Shown: positions 28,501 through 43,500 of the stretch, in pieces | Layout: the number at the start of each line of letters is the position of its first letter | Position numbering within the stretch: position 1 is the first letter of the stretch | Source: Camarhynchus parvulus | Taxonomy: Eukaryota > Chordata > Aves > Passeriformes > Thraupidae | Direction of reading: 5' to 3' | Assembly (NCBI RefSeq): GCF_901933205.1 | Contig: NC_044571.1 | Coordinates: forward strand, 73,905,689 to 73,969,688 | Length of the DNA stretch: 64,000 nt | Notes under the pieces: model-generated | What the model was told of the DNA's origin: nothing | The model's input: the letters and a program-made list of their open reading frames with translations, nothing else | Databases searched by the model: none | Program-made: the position numbers and the translations under genes

Positions 28501-31500
28501 TTAGGGAGAAAAAACCTCAAAGCTTCATAAAGCAGACAAAACCTTGCCAGCTGTGGGATTCTGACCCAAAGAATTCAGTATGTATTATATCTTTTGCTCC
28601 CCTCTCCATTCCCCGTCCCTTTCCTAACTCATTCCATGGTTCGGATCCAGAAGATACTTTTCTGCTGCTTGGACGTTAGTGTGTAAGCATGCAGAAATGG
28701 GAAGAAAAAAGAAAGTGCACATGTTGCTTGGATCTAACATTTTAGAGCCCTTCTTGGAAGGCAAAGGAAGTCTGACACAAAGAACACCTTGTGAATTCCA
28801 TTCACTTATGGGAAAATAACAGCCTGCACATCAATGACATCCTTTTTGAAACGTCTGTATTAAGACTTGTAGTGAAGACAAATTTTGGGATGGATGTCTT
28901 TAAAAGGAACTAAATGTTTGTAAGTTGATATAAGAATCTGGTATTTACTGTTCTTTGCAGTTGTTGAAGCACTGCTGTTGTAATGACTATTGGTTTTAGT
29001 GATTTGCAATTAGTCCTCTTGGGAGAGCTTTGTATCCCTACTTGACCATGTGGGTATGGTGAGTTTTTCCTCTACAAAGGCCTGTGTCATTTCAGACTAA
29101 TTAGCAATGCTCTGGATTTTTGAGATTTCGCTGCAATATCTCCCTCCAAACTTGTAAAGTCATCCAAGTTTTAAAGGAATTGTGGTATTGGAGAAGTTTC
29201 CTGTGATACATTCTTATTGTAGTTAACTTCCATCATTGCTTTCTGTATCTGCTGTGAATAAGGTTCTATAGCATGGTAAAACCTGGTCCCCCCAGTCTGG
29301 CTGTTTGTGTCTCAGTCAGCTGTGACCTTTTTATCACATTACATGTGTGGGGTGAATGCACACATCCTTTTTCTCCTATTGGAATGAACCACCTTTTCTC
29401 CCCCTCCCAACAGGGACGAAAGCCCTTACCTTGTGAAAAAGGAGTGCTTGAGGTACAGATTACACACGAATAACATGTATCTGCCTGATGCTGGAAATAA
29501 GTCATGTTGTATTCTCTGAAAATATCAGTATTGTTATTGGAGCCAAAGTTGTGCTGGACATGCTGGTTTGCTTTGCAAAATGAGATTTGCCTTTGCTGTT
29601 ACAGAAGAGAGAGGTCTGGCTTACCCAGGCAGCTTTTTGGTCCATAACTTTTACCTTCATATGACTTTCCTTGCAAAAATGTAATTAAGCTGTTGAAGTA
29701 TACTTCAGTATCTACAGACTTTCCAGACTTTATTTGGGTTTCTGGGACAAGCTTTCCTTAGGCAAGGATGGCAGGTGGAAAGCAGTTTGGTAGAAAATAG
29801 CTTGAAATGGAGATTAATGAAGTTGTTTATAAGATTTGATAAAGGCTGTCCTAATACCATCTGATTAAGTAGTGGCCCCATTATGTGCTCTAATTTAATC
29901 AACTGATTTACCTTAACATCTTTGGAGTATAATCAGGAAGTTCACAGGCTTTTAAATTATTTTTAAAATTATTCTTAATATTTTAGAAAGTGAAATACTT
30001 ACTTTTTGGTGAAGAATTTCTGCCTTTTTTTTCCCCCTTGTGTGTGTATATATATCTATCTCCTATATATATCTATATAGGGACCCCCCTCAAGTGAGGG
30101 CTCTATAAAGAACTTTCCATGAAGACAGGTTCTATAACCTTTTGGGGAACAGAGGTGAGGGTGTTTATTCACCACATTTCCAATCCATAAAAGAAGTGGT
30201 CATGGGCTATAGATGGTTTTCAGGAATACACCATTATAATGATGGTGGTGTTTATTAATTCAGTATTATCTCTTTAACTCTTTCAGAAGCATTGTGTGTC
30301 TTCTGGAGATAAAGCTTTATGTGAAAAAAGCAAGAATACAAACTTGGTTCTTATGGAAAGAAAAGCTCCGCATTTAATTAATTGAATGTATTTTTAATAC
30401 GTTTTTTCTTTTAGAATGTGAAAAGAATACCTCACTAAGGTGAAACTGTCTACTTTGAATTATACTGAACACACAAAATGTAAAGAATCTGTTACTTAAT
30501 CTTTAGGATTTTAAACATTTATTTCATGTGCATTAGGTATTTCTTTTGGCTTGTCTGTGCCATCTGTTTTAAAATGTGTCTTAAAACCTGACAGGCTTCA
30601 AGCCGTCAAGAAGATGAACAAGTGGTCCTTATGAGAACAGATGGAAGTGGAAGGGCATGGCCTGTGATGGGACCAACAGAGCCACTGGAGCCAAAAGGAG
30701 GACGAAGAAGGCAGCAGATGGTAAGTTTTACAAATCTGAGTACTGAACTGCACCTCTTAACTGATTTTGTAGTTTTACTTTTATGATGCCATAATTAATG
30801 AGTGGCTTATCAGCATGTCAGTAGGTAGTTAAAAAGTTCCTTTTGGAAGATGATTGTAATTAAGTATTACAGTACACATTTATTAAGCATATATTCAGTT
30901 TATTTTCAGGTTACATTTCCCAAGGGATCACTTCAGGGCTTATTTAAATGCATGTTCAAGGAAAAGTTATCAGTCTCTTTAGTTTATATTACATAAAGTT
31001 ATGTAAATAACAAAGATTAGCAGTGCTCAATATTTCCAAATTAAGAGAGATTTTACTGAGATACTCTGGTCTCAGGGGCTAATTTCACTTTAGTTCTAAC
31101 AAAAAATATGGCTACTCATGACAATAATAATTATGACCTAATCTTTGTAAAAAAATTCGCTTTGGGGAACAATAAGAAACTTGGAAGCTGGAGCAGTGTT
31201 TTATTCGTAGGATAATTGCTTCCAACAGTAAATATAGTAGCACTTTGATCTTTTTGAGACAAGAGGAGGTGACAGTACCTCATAATTCTAGCAAGCATTC
31301 TTGATTAGTAGGACAGATCAGTTTGCAACACTGCTGTGGAGAAGTGAAAGACACAAGAGGATGAGGAATTTGTTGTCATTGTCCTGTTGTTTCCATTTTG
31401 GAAAATGCTGTCCTGCTTTATGTTAATGACCACTCCCTGTACTCCTTTGGAATTTAGTTTATTCCTATCCTAAGGGATATCTCTGTTCCCTTGTGCACTC

Positions 31501-34500
31501 TAAGGTGGCAACATTTCCCAGAGGTACCACATTTACACAAATTTTCAGTACTGTCTGTGATTACTGTGTTTCAGTGATGTCTGTGACTTTACAAAAGCTT
31601 TAGAATTGTCAATAATGAAAATTACTTTTCAGGATATTTCATTTTTATGAGCTAATTAACTGTTTCAGTGAACTACTGTCTATCTTTCCTGTGTGCTAAT
31701 GTTGTAGCTTGGATACCTTAAGTGTGTTAAGGATATAGTGACTTTGGGAAGAGGCTACATTTTTATTTAGAAGTACTGATGCAATTGAAGAAAAGGAAAG
31801 ATGTTTTTCTCCTTAGATAAAATGGAGCTGTTAGCTCAGGTGTTTCAGAGTTGCTTAGCTTGATTCATGATTCTTTAAACTTGTTGAAATTTTTAGGGTC
31901 TGAATTTTTTAGCTGATGCTTCTGATTAGGTGAATATTTATTTTTAATGTGTTTTGCTTCCAGATGCCTACTCATGTAGATAAAGAGAGAGTAAGGTATT
32001 TTCAGGATGATGATAGTATGAACCTGAAGGATTTGGTCAAAAATGAGAAGATGAGAACAGCAGAGGATCAAAACTCACTGTTCATGCGTATGGCATCAAA
32101 GGTAAGGTGCTGTGTGTATGACTTTTTAATTAAGCATGTTATTATTAGAAATATCAGGGAGGACATGAGGCCTGAGTAAAGGGAAGGCCTGAAGGAAGAT
32201 GAGACTTGTTTATGGTTACAGAATTATGCAGGACTGTCAAAAATAGGGGCCATTGTAAATTGTAGCATTTCCAAGTACAAAGTGAGGCTTTTTCTAACAT
32301 TGTGAAACATCTGAACTGATTCTTAAGATCCACTTTAGAGAGTTGCTGGAGAGACGTACATATTTAAATGATGAGAGTCACCTGTCCTATTTTAAATGGT
32401 CTCTGAAAGGCATTATGGGTATAAAAGGAATTAAAATGTCTAGTTTAGACACAGGAGATTATTCTATAGAACTCTCAAATAAAAAGGAAGAGACCCCATC
32501 ACAAGTATTGAGGCAATAAATTCAGATGGAACACAGGGTTGGTGAAGGCAAAGTGTTGATAATCTTGAAGCTGAGTGAGGCCATGACTGTATGTACAGAA
32601 GAGGCTGCTGTAGCTTGATTTGAGAGTTGTTGTGAGTCTGCAAACATTGTCTCAGTGCTGGTGTGATTAAAAGGAGAATCAGAATTTTGGAGGTTATGAA
32701 AAGGGAGTATTTAGCATTTTAAGGCATTTAGTGAATGCATCATGCACCCATATCTTGAATGCTGCCCAAGCTGTTAAAGCATACTCTGTAATCAGGAGCA
32801 CAGAGCAGTTGCCATTTGAAGAAAACCTAAGTAAACAAAATTTCTTCAGCTTGGGGGGAATGGGTGGATGTGTAAGGGAAGGCAGCTTCTAGACTAGAAA
32901 AATCAGCATAAAAGTTTAATAGAATACAACTGTTTTTGTTTCTCATATGAGATGTGGCCACAGAACAGATAACATGAAGGAGTGGTTTGAGATCTTTTTT
33001 CAGTGAAGAAGATAATTGAAGAAGGTAATTGTAGAACTTGTGTTCTAGATCATGAAGTGCAGTGGAGGCCTTGATTGTGAGTGGGAGCAAAAAAAGATAT
33101 AGCAACTTAGTGAAATACAGTTTCATTGTTAAATATTAAATAGGGAGGTCTAGATAGGTTTTGGCTCAGGATTTCCACAGTAAATGCTGAGAGCTGCAAA
33201 TGTGTAGCAGAAGAGTCAATTCTACCCACTTTTTTTCCCATACATCTTCTCCATTGCTGGAGATTGATTTTGCAACATTAAATGGTCACACTAGGTGAAA
33301 AAGCAACTGTTTTGTTGTAACGGCTTTTTCCCTTTTTTTTTTTTTGATTCATTTTTGGTTTTGTTTTCTTCTTTTGTTTTTGTTTGGTTTTTTGAAGGAT
33401 AGGATTTATTAATAACGTTACAAGAATGTATTGTGTTTCCTAGCCTATGCAAATACTTTATTGTAGTTTTGGAAGGCTCTGAATTCTACCAACTTCAGTG
33501 AGTTTTGGATCAGGTGCTAAGTAATGTGTTTCTTTTTTGTTACTAGGCAAAGATGTAGTACATCACATTGTTTTATTAGAACAAGTTCCTTGACTGACCT
33601 TTTAAGATTCAGCCATAATATTTATTTACTGGATAAGTGTATTGGAGCATATGCTCAAAGTAGATATCTTGTCAAAGCCATTACTGTTGCAATGTCCATA
33701 TTTTAATTTATGGTACCGTAGCCTCAGTCCTATGAGATGTCATATTTAGGTTTTGAAGGTATTTTTGTTCAACTTGCTTAAAAAGAAGCATCTCAGATGC
33801 CAATTGTTGTTCTCCGTTAAGATCTAAAATGCTCTTGGTAGTTTCTGTGCAGGTGATTCCCAGATCCTGTCACCACAAAATGCGATGGTCTTTCCCAGAT
33901 GATGTTTGTTTCTTGATCTTAGGTTAAGAAACTGGCTCCTAGGCCTTCCTGAGGTTTCCATGTCTTTCCATGTCTGTGAAATGCATTCTTATTCACAGGA
34001 CAAGATCAGTGTTACCACTGAAGTGTTGGCAGCAGTCTGAAAAATGTGGGTGTGATGTCAGATAATCTAGATGATTATTTATGTCCTTTATAAGCCTTTA
34101 CTACATGGAGTATCTGCATTATGATCTGGGGCTCCTTAAGTTAGTCTTCAAAATTCTTGCATGTCTCCACAGTGGTTTCAGCAAGGTGTTTTATTCCAGC
34201 AGGAAGTCTAGCAAACAAACCTCTTTTGCCAGTTTTATTTTGATAACATAGTACAGAAATTTGACACATACAAATTACTTTCTCTTTCTGCCTTCATTTG
34301 AGAACTGAAAAAATTATCCACAAAAATTAATCTGTTGTATTGCAGAGGAGTGGTGGGAGGAAACTGCTGCAAGTCTACAAATGATATCCTGCCTCGGATG
34401 GGAGAAGGGAGATTGTGTCCCTTAAATTCTGTTCAATAATTTCATTCATCTAATCACTGTGAATTGCCTAGGGCACTATTATTTCCTTCAGAGATTTTCC

Positions 34501-37500
34501 CAGGGCTTCTATCACTTCCCCAGACTATGCCCAAAAGAAACTTCCATCCCCACAGCTGTTGAGGATGGAGGAAATAGGTGCTGCTCTCACAAATGGGAAT
34601 AGAATGAGAATGACAGACCAGCATGTTTTCTGGCTTTTACACAGCTGAATGCTCTGCTCTAGATCAGTGCTACTTTCCCGATATTTAGTGTTTTAACAGT
34701 GTTTCAAATGAAATACAGGCTAGTTGTTATTGAAGATAATAACATAATTGCAGTTTTGTAGAGAGAGATGGGGATGTTGAAATAGAAGGGTATAATTCAT
34801 GAAAGGATTTATTTTCTTGAAGAGGACTTGGAAGAAATATCAGTATGTAGAAGACCCAAAGTCTCTGTTCATGAAACCTCTGTCTAATCCCACTGGGAGG
34901 TGAAAGTCTGTATGTTATCTCATGCCAGGTTCAAGCCATACCTGTACTTATTAAATCTTTTTCCCACCTTTCCTTTTCTCAAGAGCTCAATGAGAAGAGA
35001 TGGAGGGATTTTGTTGTCTCCTTGCTATTTGTTTACCAGTTGAGTCTTTGTTTTAAATTTAGATTCTGACTTATTGCCCTCTTGTCCATTCTTATTTTTG
35101 TAGTCATGATTCTAAGGCAACCCTGCTGTGCTTGAGGCTTTTGCCTCCTGTTCCCCTTCGGCCTCTTTTGGAAGGTGGCTGATGTGGGTGTCACCTCAGC
35201 AGTTTGAAATGCTGCCTTTCCCACAGCCGTCCCTTGCATGCTATGTCAAATTTATGAATACCACGAAACAGGCCCAAATCTTTAATTTACAGTGGTGAAA
35301 AAAAACCTTTTTAAAACCCAACACTAATCTATTTGATATATGGAGAAAAAGTGAGCCTAGAGTTTGATTTATTCATGTTTTGCTGTTATATCTCAATGAA
35401 AAAAACATCCGTTTAAATCACTATTTCTACTTTTTATTTTCTTCACATCTGAAAATGGTTTTAGTTCTCACTGTTGTAGGAGCATGACTTGAGGATATAA
35501 AGAAGTCAATAAAACATTTGAAAACTGTTTTTTTCTGACATTTCTGGAGTACAAAATATGTGCGCAGTCTTAGATTTTCACTACTGATAGCTTTAAGTAC
35601 CCTGTTTGTAGTTTCTTTAGTCTTTGACTGTTGTAAGTGGTTCAATTTTCCCAAATTCATGCTGTTAAGACTTATGTAATCCTTTCACTCATGTCAATAG
35701 ATGCTTGTGGGTGTTTAGAGACAGATTCCTGGAACATAACCTCAAGAGAAGTTACCTTGTATTTGTGTGTATTAATTCTACTAAAGCATTTTTTTCCTTT
35801 TTATATTTTACTTCAAGAAAGTGAGAACAATTAATTTGAGTTGTTCATCAGGACATTTTAATTTTGGCCAGAAACTAATTTTATTTTAAAATATGTGCAA
35901 TAATTCCTAAGAGGAATTCAGCAGTGAAAAATTAAATGCTTTATTAGTAATGCTGACCTTCTTTTATGGATTTAGCTGAGTGGTATTCTGGTATTATAGG
36001 TTCGCAAAAAGGAAATTTGCATGTTGCCTTTCCTTGCTTCTCTAAAAGTCTGTAAAATGGAAAATTACTTTCAGCCTAATCATTTTTGCTTGCTGTGCAA
36101 ATCTACTTGTTCACAGTTTTGCATTTCTGTCATCATAAACCAAAATAATAGTCTTGAAAAAGCTTTCAAAGCTAAAGTAAAAATGCAAAATGTTGCTGCT
36201 GCTGCTACTATTGTGTAATGGACCTTTTTCTTCTCCTTGTTCACATGGTGAAGCAATTTTAGCACAATATTTAATAGACATGATAAAGCCAGCAAAGCTC
36301 TGGTGCCCTGTTGCTTTTTTACATTTACTTAAAGACCATGTGCATGGTTTATTGTAAAAAATTATAGCGATAACCTAAGAGAAATAATTTGCAACACCTT
36401 GTTCTGCTACATTCCAGTTCAATTCACTAAACATCCTTCTGTGTATATTGTGTGGACACAAAATTAAAGCTATTTCTGCATGTGGAAACAAATCAACAGC
36501 AGTGACAGCTGCATTAGGGAAGAAAACCTGGGAAGAGTAAGAACTGTGTAAATGTAGCCCATATTAAATTACTTCATAAGCATTTAGGATTCTGCCAGAA
36601 TTATGTTAAAATTACAAGATATGTTGCAATTGAAGACTTGTGCAGGACAGTCTTTCCTAGACATTAAAATTATGGCCAGGAATAACTGTAAAGTGAAATG
36701 CTAATCAGAATTTTAAAAGTAGAATTCTATGGCTGAAGGTATTTTTGTTTAGTTTACATTTTATGCCATTGACTTTATATAAAGTTTTATCTGTCCTAAT
36801 AACTACTTATAGGAAAATCTACAGTTTTCATTTCTTATAGCAGAAACAAACAGGAGGTTGGTCCCTAGACACTAAGCAGTCCCCTGTCATCTGTTTTTTG
36901 CTTGACTTCTGCTGCTCAAAGTAATCCTGAGCTACCTTGCTCACCAGCATGGTGGGTAGTCTTTTCTTGTCAGTGACACAGGCCTTAAAAGAGCTCTGTG
37001 CACTGGTATCTTAAATCCTTTGATATTATGTGATTAAAATATTCTTTAATTCAGTGTGGTGATAGGTTTTGAAAATGCCTATTCACTGAATTATATGATG
37101 AATTAAACCAACAGATTTAAATGTCTGTGTTCACAGGGAGACTGGAATTGTAATAAGGTTTTACATGATAAAATTCTGCCTTTGTTTGTCTTAAGCAAAT
37201 ACTAATTGAGATCAGAAAAACTTTTCTGAGGTGATTTTGTTGTTCAGAAGAGGTGCTAAATGCTGAATAAATTTAAATGTGATGAGATGTATTCTTATGT
37301 CACTCAGGTTTGTATTCTAAAATAATAGATTATTCTTCTTTGCAGCTTCCTGAAATACATTATGATACAACATTCCACAAATATTAGCTCTGTCATTTAA
37401 AGACGTCAGTGTTGCCATGACAATTTAAACCAAACTGATACATTTTATACAATCTATAGACTTTTTTTTGGACAAATTTTTCAAGCAGATGCACTTTTAT

Positions 37501-40500
37501 TAGCTTATATGGAAGTAACTCCAGCTATGATTGCGTTAGCAAGGAAACAGGAAAAGCAGAAGTTCAATAGTTGAATACAAATTGGAACAAGAAAATAAGC
37601 AGAAGAGAAACGGTACAAAAAAGCTGAAAATAACCCACACTGGAACCATGCAGGTATCTTTTGTTCCTCTGCTAATTGTGTTTAATAGAATTTCCCATTT
37701 CATCCACAAATTTCAAAGGAAATTTGAAGTGGGGGAAAAAAGTATACTTGAGGTATTATACAAGTATAATCTCGATCATTAGGAGTTCTGTCTCTTAAGG
37801 TTTCCTTTCAGTATCACAGTGATACTAAATTCTTTAGCAGGGCTTTTTATTTGAAGGGGCCACCCAAAAAGCAAGTAGTAGCAGCAGAGGGAGCAATAAG
37901 AGACACAACGAGCAGCACGCTCCAGGTGGAGTGTGTAGGAAGCCAGCAGTGTGTAAGACTCCAGGGGTTTTACTGTGGAATAAGAAAAAAAGAATTGATT
38001 TAAAATCAAGCTGTGAGATATGGTTCCAGTGGCCTGAACATAGGTTGGCAGAAAAATGAGGCTGACCCTGGATTATACCTTGCACAGATTTGCAAGAGTT
38101 ACTTCAGGAAGTAGCCCCATGCCATGGTGCCTGATGGCTTCACTAACGTAGCAAATTAAAAAAGGCTTCAATTATTTAGTAAACAGGATGTTATATAATG
38201 AAATAATTCATATAATTTATTCATATTATTCATGGTAATTACCATGATAAGGATTTAATCAGAAAATACAACACTGTAATTTTTCCCTCTCTCAAATCAT
38301 TCTAATTTATGCATAGTCAGATGCTGATTTCTTTCTAAACTCCTGTGCTGAATGGTTAGAGATCTCACCCCTTTTCTTGGGTTTTAGCCACATTTGCGCT
38401 GTATTTGAGCTGTCCAAATGAAAGCCCAGAGGGCTCCTGTGAGAAGTTTGGATGCCTTCCCTGACTGCTCTTTAAATGTTTGTGTATAACGGGCCTCTCT
38501 TGGTCAGGGCAAGCACAATTGTGATTCTTCTCTGTTGGTTAAATGAAAACTGTGCATTCTGGTTGTGGAAAATCAGATGGATGGTAGCAATGACATAGTT
38601 GCACAATTATGTTATGAGATGTGGGAGGCCATGTCGTTTTGCCTGGTGCTAAGAGTCCTAGAGGTGCCTTTTTTTCCTCTGGTTAATCAGTGCTTGCCAA
38701 AAGAGAAGGGAAGGCTGGAAAAAAGGAGTATTTATATGAAGGAAGAATGTGGCAGATAAGCCCAGAATAAAGAAAAGTGAAGTAGGAAAAAGAAGACTGG
38801 GGATTGTAGAGCTGATCTGTCTTATGAATGTGTCAATTCAGGACAGCTCTGGGCTTTAATCAGAGTCTGGTAGAAACAAGAACTTCAGGTGCATTGCCCT
38901 TATAGATACCTGAATTTCCTTTGTTAGCTTTAGGTAATTCAATGATGTATTGTAGGACATCCCAACTTCAAACTAATAGATCAGAATGACTTGCTGCATC
39001 TTTCTGATCTCTGCGCAGCACCTGAGCAACCAGGGTGATACCAAACAATATCAATCATGGCGAGAGAACTAAATACACAACATCCAAAATGCCTTGGCTT
39101 TCATGTTTGGCAGGTGTGATGCTGCACCTATGATTCAGAACAAAAGCTTTCCAGAAACTCTAATACATCAGCATAGTTCCTTCTTTGGATGTGTACTAGA
39201 CCTGTCTTTTGTATGGAAGAATATATGTATGAAAGAAATTGGTTTCTAAATGATTACTTGCTTTCCTTCTGGCGTTTTAGAGAATGATTTCTTCTTGTTC
39301 TTTCAATTCCCTTTTAACTTCTTTTTCAGAGATTTAGTTATAGCCAAGTAATACAATTGGCAGAACTCACTTGGCCACCTTGTTGTACAAATAGAAGTAT
39401 AAATATTTTAAAAGAGGGATGGAGCACCTCTCCTATGAAGAAGTTGGGGTTGTTTAGCCTGGAGAAGAAAAGGCTCCAAGGAGACCTTACAACACTTCCA
39501 GTACCTAAAGGGGGCTAGAAATCAGGCAGATAAAACAGGGGTTAATGGCCCCAAACAGAAAGAGGGTAGATTTAGTTTATTTATTTGGGAGAAATTCCTT
39601 ACTTTGACGGAAATCAGGCACTGGGACAGGTTGCCCAGAGAAGTTGTGGATGCCCCATCCCTGGAGCATCCAAGACCAGGCTGGATGGGGCCCTGAGCAG
39701 CTCGGCTTAGAGGAAGGTGTCTCTTCAAAGTCTCTTTCAAACTAATCCATTGTATGGTTCCATGATCTGTTGGTCATGACTGTACCAGAAGAAACAAAAT
39801 CTGGATTTTAGACAGCGCCTACTTTATTGAAGTTTTCTACTTTGTTTGTAAGAATTTTGCTTTGGATCTCAGATATCGTGTTGTATACAACAATTTACCC
39901 ATCTTGAAGGGAGGCATCTTCTATCTAGGCTGTTTAATAAGATAAGATAAGAATATTTATTCTATCACAAGGGATTCTGTGGAGTATTTTGAAAAGTACT
40001 ATTATTTAAAAGAGGTTGTGGAGGTTGTGTGTAACAAACCAGGAATTTCCATGGCTACTTCTAAGTGCAAGCAGAGCAGAGTAGTAATGGTATTCTCTGC
40101 TCCATGTGATACTCCTGATAGCCAGAATGTTGTGATTTCCACTCTTCCTTTCCTTTCTAGTCTGCCAACTGTCATGTTTCCTCTGTATTTCCAGTCTCAT
40201 GACAGAATTTTGATTTAAATAAAAATCCCAAACTTAATGTTTAGTAATAACAAAATGCTGCTATTCTCCAAGCAGTGCTTTGGCTGCAGGTCTGACTTTA
40301 CCTTATTAATGCTTTTATGACAGAAGAACAGAGACTTGATTTTAGACACCCAAACCACTACATATTTTTTCTAAATCTCAGAAATCTCCTTTTTCTGTTA
40401 AATGTAGAATTACAGCAAGGCAGAAGAAGAATGGAGTTAAACTCTTGAACTGTTGATTTTAGTCTGCAGTGGCTTCCAGTAGGAAATGCACATAAGCAGT

Positions 40501-43500
40501 TAAGTGTATTATAGCTGAATAAAGTAATATTAAGGAGGCTCCTCCTCAATTGTTTGATAAGAAGAGTATTGAACATATTTAAAACAAGGTTTTGGTCTGT
40601 GTTAGAGGACTGCAGTATTTGGGAAAAGCAAGAGCTTTTGTCTTTTTTGGGGAAAGTTAAAAGTTACTTATGTCCTTTTTTTTTTGTTTTTAATATCAGA
40701 TTATCTACAGAAACTATGTCTGGGATATTTGGAAGTATTTCTTTAATTTGGAGACTGTGCCTCAGTTATGAAGGCATGCCTTCCAAATGCCTCCAGTTAA
40801 CATTAGACCTTTTCTAGGGCTATCCTAGTCAGTATCCTAAAATATATTAAGATTTGTTGTGGCATGCAACAGGTGCACTCAGAAAGACTTAGTATTGAAG
40901 GCAAAGACTGTTTTCTTCCCAAAATGGCTTAGTCCTGTTCCCTTGGTAAGAATAACTGTTGGAATATTTTCACAGAATGTGAATATGAAGTGCAGAGTCA
41001 TGATCTAGTTATTTCACAAAAGATGATTTAATGGTAGTTGTAAAAGGAGAGGAGGAGGAGACAGGAGAGGATAAAATATATTATAAAAATGATATATAAA
41101 ATTGTGCATCTATTTAAAGATAGCCGAAGTTATGTCAAGATAATATTGAAATACGTAGCCTTTAATTTGAAATGGAATATAGTAATATACTCTTCTCACT
41201 GCTGTGACATATCTATATTTTAATATCTGTGTATGACAGCTCTCAGGAGAGGTACCTGATGATTCCATCTGCAGCAGATACCATATGAAAGGAAGAAATG
41301 CTACTGCTTATGTACTTTATGCTTTTTTCAAGGAAGGAAGCTCTTTTTCAAAGAGCTAAGTATTTTTTCTTGCTACTTTATAAATAAGTGCAATTTTTCT
41401 GCATATCTTTTCAGCTCATGGAGAAAACAGACAGAGAGTACTACACTCTGGATGATATGTTTGTTTCCAAAGCAGCCAAGAGAGCACGCAGTGGGGAAGA
41501 GGAGGAAGTACAAAGAAGAAAAGCAATCCGTGAGCACCAGCAACTCGCTGCATGCATGGAAAAGTGCCCCTACTGCTTTGATAGCAGTGAACTTTCTAAA
41601 CATCTTATTATTGCAATTGGCACCAAGGTAAGAAAATAGCAATTTAACACAAGCATAGAAATAAAAGAGAAATGATGTTAGAGTGTTTAAAATTAGGAAT
41701 GAAATTGCTTCTGTGGAAGGATTTATTGTTCTGCATTTTACTTTTCTTGCTCTTTCAGTTGATTCCACAACTTCATCAAGGGTGAGGAGGAAAAAGAAAT
41801 AAATCTGTCATGAATTTTAAAGCTAATCTTTGATGTCAGGACTTCACATTTGTAGAAGACAAGAGTAATAATGAAAGATCTCAGTGCAGAGATTAGACTG
41901 TCGGTGGATTTGTGGAAGATTAAATCACACTTCACTGAAGAAAATTTGGACTGGTGAAGAACTGTGTCTTGATATCAAAGAAAACTAGTGGAGAATTCAA
42001 ATTTTAAGCTTAGAATCCTTTGAAATAGACAGAAGTTTGGTTTGGAAACCTTTCTGTTTCTGTTAATGCTTTTAAGAATTACATAAATATTTGGATTTAT
42101 AACAACTGAAATACTTCAATATAGCCTTTTTTGTAGATTTTTTACTACAGTTTTCATTTATCAGTGTTGTTTTCATTTGATCTGAAACTCTTTATGGGTA
42201 AAGAGTTACACAGCTGGTACAGGTATACAGAGTTATACAGCTGAGAGGTACACAGCTGATACAGTGCTATGTTTTGGATTTAGGGTGAGTGTAATGTTAA
42301 TAAGACACTGATATTTTTAGTTGTTGTTAAGTAGTGCTCAGGGACTCTTCTGCTTCTCATACTGCCCAGCCAGTGAGAAGGTAGGGGAGGCACAAGGAGT
42401 TGAGAGGGGACATGGCCAGGACAGCTGGCCTAACTGACCTTAGGGATGTTCCAGACCATATGACATCATGTTCAGTGGATAAACTCGGGGGAAAGTTGGC
42501 CAGGGGCCAGTGCTTGGGAAGTGGCTGAGCAACAGTTAGTGGGTGGTGAGCAATTGCATTGTGCATCACTTGGTTTGTACCTTGTTGTTATTATCATCAT
42601 CATTATTTAATTTCCTGTGCTTTTAAACTGTCTTTATCTCAACCCACAAATTCTACTTTTTTTCTTGATTCTCTCCCCCTGTCCCACTGGGAACAGGGAG
42701 TGAGTGAACAACTGTGTGATGTCTAGCTGCCAGCTAGGTTAAACCATGACATGGAGTACGCATTTTATATATATATATATATGTATATATATATGTATAT
42801 ATCTGTAAATATACATATTACTAAACATGTATACAGCCATGTATCTGTATTAAAAAATACTGGAGTGCACTAAACAGTGTGATTTCATAGCAGCTATGAT
42901 ACCAGTTGATTTATAAGGGTGATAATACTGCATTGCTGGTGGATCTGCTCTCAGGATACTGGTTTGGTTGATTTACTGGTAGATAATGGGCCCTTTTAAA
43001 AAGTACTAAAATTGCTAATACCTTGCTGCAGTTAGTAGCTAATGGCTTCTGTTGGTTTGAATTTAGCAAATGATGAATTTCTTAGCCTCAGCAATGGGAA
43101 GGTTTTTAATGCTGGAAACCTGGGCACTTGAGTTTTTGTTTCCTTTTCCTAGGTGTACTTGTCTCTACCAAGCAGCCAGTCCCTTACTGAAGGTCACTGC
43201 CTGATAGCCCCTCTACAGCACCATACTGCAGCTACTCTTTTGGATGAAGACATCTGGGAAGAAATCCAGGTCTGCTGAGAAACTGTCTCCTGTTCTAACC
43301 CTTTTGTAAAATAATTTTCTTGTGGATAATAACATCCTTGTCATAAGTACACATTTTCATAATTTGCAGTCTGGCAGCTCTGTCCTGATTCCACTAAGGG
43401 GCAGAACCTTCTGACATTGTGGATGAAAATTAGTGGTCAAATATTTACAGGAAAGAGAGGCAGGGTAAATACTGAAGCATATTTTCCATTTATGAGCACT

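Larger units (their letters stand above)
18966..30594 (+). other. intron 10 (11.6 kb)
   Basis: This is the longest intron. It holds one clear CR1 copy (22905-23205), TG-rich sequence near 23521-23565, and a TG/TA-rich stretch near 30041-30080. I found no additional CWF19L2 exon: the flanking exons join without a gap relative to the mammalian protein. Short open frames are not supported as genes. Confidence 0.65.
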
